NCBI GenBank assembly: GCA_036752825.1
Contig: DAIORV010000038.1
Coordinates: forward strand, 1-18,555
Reading direction: 5' to 3'
Source: UBA5177 sp002413265
GTDB taxonomy: Bacteria > Chloroflexota > UBA5177
Length of the DNA: 18,555 nt
Shown in pieces: positions 14,009-18,555 of this stretch. The notes under the pieces were generated by a model. The model did no database searches and was not told the DNA's origin. It saw nothing but the letters and a program-made list of their open reading frames with translations. A program made the translations under genes and the position numbers. The first letter of the stretch is position 1; every line of letters starts with the position of its first letter.

Positions 14009-16711
14009 ATGGCGAACGAGAGCACTAGTTCCGACGCGGAGACTGCTACCGCGCACCTGAGTCCAGAGGACGCGGGAGCGCGTCTTCTGGCCATCATCGA
14101 AGCGTCGCCGACCGCGATTGTCTCTCTCGATCCGAAAGGTAACGTTACCGGGTGGAATCCTGCAGCCGAGCATATATTTGGCTGGACAGAGAGCGAGGTT
14201 CTGGGCAAGCCTTCGCCAACCGTACCCGAGGACCAGCGAGAGCAATCGACAGCTTTGTTGAAGGAGGTTCTCGGAGGTAAGACGGTTACCGGCCTCCGCA
14301 GGTCGCGGCTCCGAAAAGACGGCTCGACGATTGAGCTTCTGATGTCCACGGCTCCTGTGTCTGGTGCTGACGGACGGCTACTGGGGACGGTGATATTGGC
14401 TGAAGATCTCGCCGTCGAGCTGAGAAGGGAAGAGGAGCGGTCACAGCTGCTGGCAAGTGAGCGTGCGGCGCGCGCAGAAGCGGAACAAACAGCCGGGCGA
14501 ATGGCGCGGCTTCAAGCAGTTACGGCAGCCCTTTCCACAGCAGCTACCCAGGCGGAGGTGGCGCAGACCATCGTGGATCACGCCCGGGCCGCGTTCGGCG
14601 CGGACGCAGGCATGGTTAGCGTCCTTGACGCGGAAGGCAAACGACTCGAGGTTGTTTACACCTCCGGCTTCGACGCGGATGTCGTCGACGCCTATAGACA
14701 GATCCCACTCGAGGTGCGGACGCCGGCCACCTCGGCAGCTCGTACCGGGGAGCCGGTTTGGATCGAAACGGCCACGGAGCTAGCCGCAAGATATCCGGAT
14801 TTGGCATCAATTCACGGCGAACTGGGCCACGAGGCTTTGATGGCTTTGCCGGTGCGAACCGGCGATCGCATCCTGGGGGCCGCGGGAGTCACGTTCGCTA
14901 AGGCGAGGCATTTCACCGCCGACGACCGTGCTTTTATCCAGGCGCTCGCGCACCAGTGCGGTCAAGCGCTGGAGCGAGCGCGCCTCTACGAATCGACGGA
15001 GCGGGCACGACAAGAGGCCGAGTCGGCCCAAAAGCGTTTCGAATTTCTCGCAGAGGCAAGCAAGGTACTCGCACAATCTCTCGACTACGAGACAACGCTC
15101 CAGACCGTTGCGGCGCTGGCTGTTCCTAGGATGGCCGACTGGTGTGCCATCCACGTCGTAAGCCTCGAGGGCCAGGTTCGTCAGGTAGCCGTGGTTCACA
15201 CGGATCCGGCTAAGGTCCGCCTGGCACACGAGTTTGAACAAAAGTTCCCCTATGACCCGAACGCTGAGACTGGAGTTCCTGCGGTCATCCGATCCGGAGA
15301 GCCGGAGCTGACATCCGAGATAACCGATGAAATGATTCTGGCTGCCTCGCCCGATGAGGAGATCGTACGCGTACTTCGGGGGCTCGGACTCAAGTCGTCA
15401 ATGACGGTCCCGCTCATCGCCCGCTCTCGAACTATCGGGGCGATCACCTTTGTCTCGGAATCATCGGATCGCAGATACGGAGACGGAGACGTGTCGCTCG
15501 CCATGGACCTAGCGACGCGAGTTGCGCTCGCCGTCGACAATTCTTTGCTTTATTGGGACGCGCAGCGCTCGGCGGCCGAGCGAGCGGCCGTGCTGGGACA
15601 GATCACCGAAGGGATCATGACCGCCGATACCGCGGGGCGCACCACGTTCATCAACGAGGCGGGGAAGCGGCTGACCGGTGGGGCATCGGTTACGAGAAAT
15701 CAAGTCGGTGGCGCCCCGCGAAACCAGTTTTTCACGCCCGAGGGCGAGCCTCTCGCCGCCGACCAGCTCCCCTTAGCCAGAGCAGTACGGGAGCAAGCAG
15801 TCACAGAGAACCGTGAAGTACTGATTAGGCGCACGGACGGCTCGGAGATCATTGTTCAATTGTCGGCTTCCCCCGTTCGAGCGGTCGACGGCACGCTGCT
15901 GGGCGGCGTGGTGACGTTTCGAGACGTCACCGCCGAGCGGACACTCGAGCGGCAGAAGGATGACTTCCTGTCGGCTGCCGCTCACGATCTCAAGACTCCG
16001 TTGACGACGATCAAGGGACTGGCTCAAATCCTGCGGCGCCGCGCGGAGCGCGCTGCCGCTCCAGAGGCCAGGGCGATGGCCGAGAGTCTTTATCGAATCG
16101 ACGCGACTACTTCGAGAATGACGCAGCTCATCAACGAGCTCCTCGACGTGTCGCGTCTTCAGACGGGCAGGCCCCTGGACTTGGTGCGCAATGATGCCGA
16201 CCTGATTGACTTGTTGACCCGGCTGGTCTCGGAGCAGCAACAAACGACGGACAGGCACCGAATCCGAATGGAAACGGATCTCACCGACCTGAGGGGCTAT
16301 TGGGATGAGCAGCGCCTGGAACGAACGTTTACCAACATAGTCTCCAATGCAGTCCGATACAGTCCGCACGGTGGAGAGATCTTAATCCGTGTGAGCCGAA
16401 GCGATGAGTCCGAACCAGAGGCCGTGATTGCCGTTCGGGACGAGGGGATGGGCATCCCCGAACACGACCTGGCACTCGTGTTCGATCGATTTCACCGAGG
16501 CAGCAACGTCTCGGGACGTATTCCCGGCACGGGGATCGGTCTGGCCGGCTCGCTCCAAATAGTGCAGCAGCACGGCGGGACCATATCGGTGGACAGCAAG
16601 GAGGGCGCGGGAACAACGTTTGTTGTTCGACTGCCGATTGTCTCGTCAGCCGATGAGGTGAATGAATCTCGAGCGTTGGAGCCAGGCGCTCCAGTCGGCG
16701 CTCCGGAGTAG
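14009..16711 (+). CDS. Cytosolic PAS-GAF-GAF-PAS sensor histidine kinase
   Basis: A 900-residue sensor kinase with no membrane segment, so it senses something inside the cell. Domains in order: PAS (about 25-137), coiled-coil linker with RREEERSQLLASERAARAEAEQ, GAF (about 168-325), a second coiled coil, GAF (about 345-512), PAS (about 522-643), and HisKA with phosphoacceptor His659 in AAAHDLKTPLTTIKG. The HATPase follows, with N box NIVSNAVRYSPHGG, G1 box RDEGMGIP, F box FDRFHRG and G2 box GTGIGLAG. All kinase motifs are intact. No response regulator is adjacent, so the kinase is an orphan here. The ATG has a modest AGGA four bases upstream. The GAF domains lack an obvious bilin or haem ligand; their ligand is unknown. 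It ends 157 bases from the converging GGDEF-EAL gene. Confidence 0.93.
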   Translation: MANESTSSDAETATAHLSPEDAGARLLAIIEASPTAIVSLDPKGNVTGWNPAAEHIFGWTESEVLGKPSPTVPEDQREQSTALLKEVLGGKTVTGLRRSRLRKDGSTIELLMSTAPVSGADGRLLGTVILAEDLAVELRREEERSQLLASERAARAEAEQTAGRMARLQAVTAALSTAATQAEVAQTIVDHARAAFGADAGMVSVLDAEGKRLEVVYTSGFDADVVDAYRQIPLEVRTPATSAARTGEPVWIETATELAARYPDLASIHGELGHEALMALPVRTGDRILGAAGVTFAKARHFTADDRAFIQALAHQCGQALERARLYESTERARQEAESAQKRFEFLAEASKVLAQSLDYETTLQTVAALAVPRMADWCAIHVVSLEGQVRQVAVVHTDPAKVRLAHEFEQKFPYDPNAETGVPAVIRSGEPELTSEITDEMILAASPDEEIVRVLRGLGLKSSMTVPLIARSRTIGAITFVSESSDRRYGDGDVSLAMDLATRVALAVDNSLLYWDAQRSAAERAAVLGQITEGIMTADTAGRTTFINEAGKRLTGGASVTRNQVGGAPRNQFFTPEGEPLAADQLPLARAVREQAVTENREVLIRRTDGSEIIVQLSASPVRAVDGTLLGGVVTFRDVTAERTLERQKDDFLSAAAHDLKTPLTTIKGLAQILRRRAERAAAPEARAMAESLYRIDATTSRMTQLINELLDVSRLQTGRPLDLVRNDADLIDLLTRLVSEQQQTTDRHRIRMETDLTDLRGYWDEQRLERTFTNIVSNAVRYSPHGGEILIRVSRSDESEPEAVIAVRDEGMGIPEHDLALVFDRFHRGSNVSGRIPGTGIGLAGSLQIVQQHGGTISVDSKEGAGTTFVVRLPIVSSADEVNESRALEPGAPVGAPE

Positions 16712-16868
16712 CTAAAGCTCAATCAGGTGATATAGGCCCTCCGGATTCCGGGCTCTCTCATGATTGACAGATCTAGCGTCTTCAACTACAACTCGGTCCT
16801 GTAGGTCCGTGGGTAAGAGGTAAGTCGCAAGATGGATGCCAGAAAACGGCCCAGATCTTTGGGCTTTT

Positions 16869-18555
16869 CTAGCGAGGCTCCAGGGCGCGGGTCCTGCGGG
16901 CCACCAACCACTCGCTGATCTCGAAGGCGGGGAGCGGCCGGCTAAGGAAGAAGCCTTGAGCAAGATCGCACTCCATGTCAGCGAGCATGTCGAGAGTCCG
17001 CTTGTTCTCGACGCCTTCGGCCACCACCTGCAAGCCAAGATTGTGACCGAGTGTCACGACCGAGCGAACTATCGAAGCATCGTCGCGGCTTGACGCCATG
17101 TCCATTACGAAAGACTTGTCGATCTTGATCTCGTCAACCGGCAGCTGTTTGAGGTAGCCGAGAGAGGAGTAACCGGTGCCGAAGTCGTCGATGGACGTCC
17201 AGATGCCGGCTGTGTGGAGCTGGCTCAGAGTCTGCAGCGCTCTCTCCGGGTTCATCATGAGGGCGCTCTCTGTGATTTCGACCTGAAGGCTGGATGGTTC
17301 CACTCCGGTTCGTTCAATCAGCGCGAGCACCATCTCTACGAGCCCCGGGTCATGCAGGGTTTTGGCAGAGAAGTTGACGCTTATCCGAATGTCGAAGCCG
17401 GCTTCCTTCCAAACGCGATGCTGCTTCACGGCCTGAGAGAGTAGCCACGCCGTGAGCGGCTTGACAAGACCCGTTTCTTCGGCCAGCGGAATGAAACCGT
17501 CGGGAGGTATGAAACCTCGTTCCGGGTGCTGCCATCGGATGAGGGCTTCTACCTCGTGCGCTTCGCCCGACTTCAGATTGATCTTGGGCTGGTAGTGGAG
17601 CAGGAGCTGACCGGTGTCAATGGCTCGGCGAAGCTCGCCGGTCATGACAAGCCGCATAGCATTTGCCTCGTCGCGCTCCGCTGAATACACCGTGTAGCCA
17701 CTGCCGGATCTCTTTGCCGCGTACATCGCGACATCGGCGCGACGCATCAGCGTCGCGACGTCCTGTCCGTGTTCCGGATAGAGTGCGATGCCAATACTGC
17801 CTCCGCACTCGAACTTTTGCCCGTCGATAACGAAGGCCTGACTCATCTCTTCCATGATTCGGGTTGCGGTCAGGGCAGCGCCCGGCTCGTCGGTAGCAGG
17901 CAGGAGAACGGCAAACTCATCGCCTCCGAGGCGGGCGACGGTGTCTGACTCTCGAAGGGACTTTTGAAGACGGACGGCGACCTGCTGCAGCAGAGCGTCA
18001 CCGCTCTGATGACCCATGGTGTCGTTGACTTCCTTGAAGCGATCGAGGTCCATAAACATGAGACCCAGAGGCGTCCGATATCGATGCGCGCTGACCAGAG
18101 CTCGCTCCAATCGCTCCTGCATCAGAACGCGATTGGGCAAATCCGTGAGAGTGTCGTGAAGCGCCTGGTAGACGAGCGCGGATTCTTCTTGTTTTTGTTC
18201 GGTTATGTCGCGCATGTACGCGGTGAAGGTCCGACCGCCGTCTTGCTTGAATTCGGCGAGCGAAATGTGCACCAACACTTTGGAGCCGTCTTTCCGCAGT
18301 GCCGGCAGCTCCAGGCCGTCCCAACGAATGTGCTTTGCGCCGGTCAACAGATAGCGCTGCATGGCGTGAGCGTGAGGTTCCCTGAGGTTTTCGGGCATCA
18401 GCATGGTTACTGACTTACCGATCATTTCCTCACGGCTGTAGCCAAGCATGGTCTCAGCGGACCGGTTGACGGAGACCATCGTGCTGGTCTCGTCCATGGT
18501 TACGATGGCGTCTTGAGCAATCTCGGTGATGGCTCGGAAGCGCTCCTCGCTGATC
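16869..18555 (-). CDS. PAS-GGDEF-EAL cyclic-di-GMP enzyme, 5' end outside window
   Basis: A cytosolic-looking enzyme that may both make and break cyclic-di-GMP. The frame is open to the window edge, so the N-terminus is missing; 561 residues are visible. First is a PAS domain (from EERFRAITEIAQDAI to RDITEQKQ). Then comes GGDEF, with the motif RLGGDEF intact and a product-inhibition RxxD five residues before it. Then comes EAL, with EVEALIRW, EITES, DDFGTGYSSLGYL, KIDKSFV, AEGVE and QGFFLSRPL, all catalytic positions present. Both activities are therefore possible; in many such fusions one dominates. The PAS has a His at the haem-ligand position of FixL and DosP (bases 18372-18374). It faces the histidine kinase gene tail to tail. 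Confidence 0.94.
   Translation of the reverse strand, partial: ISEERFRAITEIAQDAIVTMDETSTMVSVNRSAETMLGYSREEMIGKSVTMLMPENLREPHAHAMQRYLLTGAKHIRWDGLELPALRKDGSKVLVHISLAEFKQDGGRTFTAYMRDITEQKQEESALVYQALHDTLTDLPNRVLMQERLERALVSAHRYRTPLGLMFMDLDRFKEVNDTMGHQSGDALLQQVAVRLQKSLRESDTVARLGGDEFAVLLPATDEPGAALTATRIMEEMSQAFVIDGQKFECGGSIGIALYPEHGQDVATLMRRADVAMYAAKRSGSGYTVYSAERDEANAMRLVMTGELRRAIDTGQLLLHYQPKINLKSGEAHEVEALIRWQHPERGFIPPDGFIPLAEETGLVKPLTAWLLSQAVKQHRVWKEAGFDIRISVNFSAKTLHDPGLVEMVLALIERTGVEPSSLQVEITESALMMNPERALQTLSQLHTAGIWTSIDDFGTGYSSLGYLKQLPVDEIKIDKSFVMDMASSRDDASIVRSVVTLGHNLGLQVVAEGVENKRTLDMLADMECDLAQGFFLSRPLPAFEISEWLVARRTRALEPR

Noticed and set aside
16712..16868. Terminator between the converging kinase and GGDEF-EAL genes
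   Set aside because: Only a short imperfect GC hairpin near 16735-16755 with no U-tract on either strand; too weak to call.
1..18555. CRISPR array, insertion sequence, integrase or phage module
   Set aside because: No regularly spaced repeats, transposase motifs, terminal inverted repeats or phage proteins were seen; the window looks like ordinary chromosome.

Overview
This is 18.5 kb of GC-rich bacterial DNA, probably from a metagenome assembly because it contains a 10-N scaffold gap. The organism is most likely an uncultured Terrabacteria lineage, Chloroflexota first and Actinomycetota second. This is inferred from the mix of genes: a RecG with the N-terminal extension (short 'ALEKSQGY' stretch) common in Chloroflexota and relatives, a DUF664/DinB protein of actinobacterial style, a BMP lipoprotein and an orphan Flp pilin. 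No single marker settles the phylum.

Layout. 1-912 (+): the 3' part of an aromatic-amino-acid-type decarboxylase. 998-1522 (+): a DinB/DUF664 protein. 1525-5539 (-): an operon of a YfcE-like metallophosphoesterase, a threonine aldolase (split by the N gap) and recG, with overlapping or nearly touching ends. 5636-6589 (+): pyrD, divergent from that operon. 6593-6949 (-): tmRNA (ssrA), meeting pyrD tail to tail. 6988-7445 (-): a small membrane protein that reads as frameshifted. 7681-10924 (-): a tightly coupled three-gene operon of an MTA/SAH-type deaminase, a purine nucleoside phosphorylase and methylthioribose-1-phosphate isomerase. 11039-12438 (-): a BMP-family nucleoside-type lipoprotein and a small hypothetical protein. 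12522-13508 (-): a YihY/BrkB membrane protein interrupted by one in-frame amber codon. 13628-13831 (-): a Flp pilin with a very strong ribosome site and its own hairpin terminator. 14009-16711 (+): a soluble PAS-GAF-GAF-PAS histidine kinase. 16869 to the window end (-): a PAS-GGDEF-EAL protein, truncated by the window edge.

How the genes work together. The clearest unit is the deaminase-phosphorylase-isomerase operon. Read in order it would take methylthioadenosine to methylthioinosine, then methylthioribose-1-phosphate plus hypoxanthine, then methylthioribulose-1-phosphate, i.e. a deaminate-first version of methylthioadenosine salvage. The BMP lipoprotein just upstream could supply nucleosides. 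The right end is a signalling pair (kinase and cyclic-di-GMP enzyme, converging) beside a pilin, which fits surface-attachment control but is not proven by the sequence.

I found no CRISPR array, insertion sequence or phage gene. The remaining gaps are short. The 157 bases between the kinase and the GGDEF-EAL gene (16712-16868) and the 177 bases between flp and the kinase (13832-14008) hold no feature I can name with confidence. The latter has a TTGACC -35-like hexamer on the minus strand at 13920-13925 without a convincing -10.
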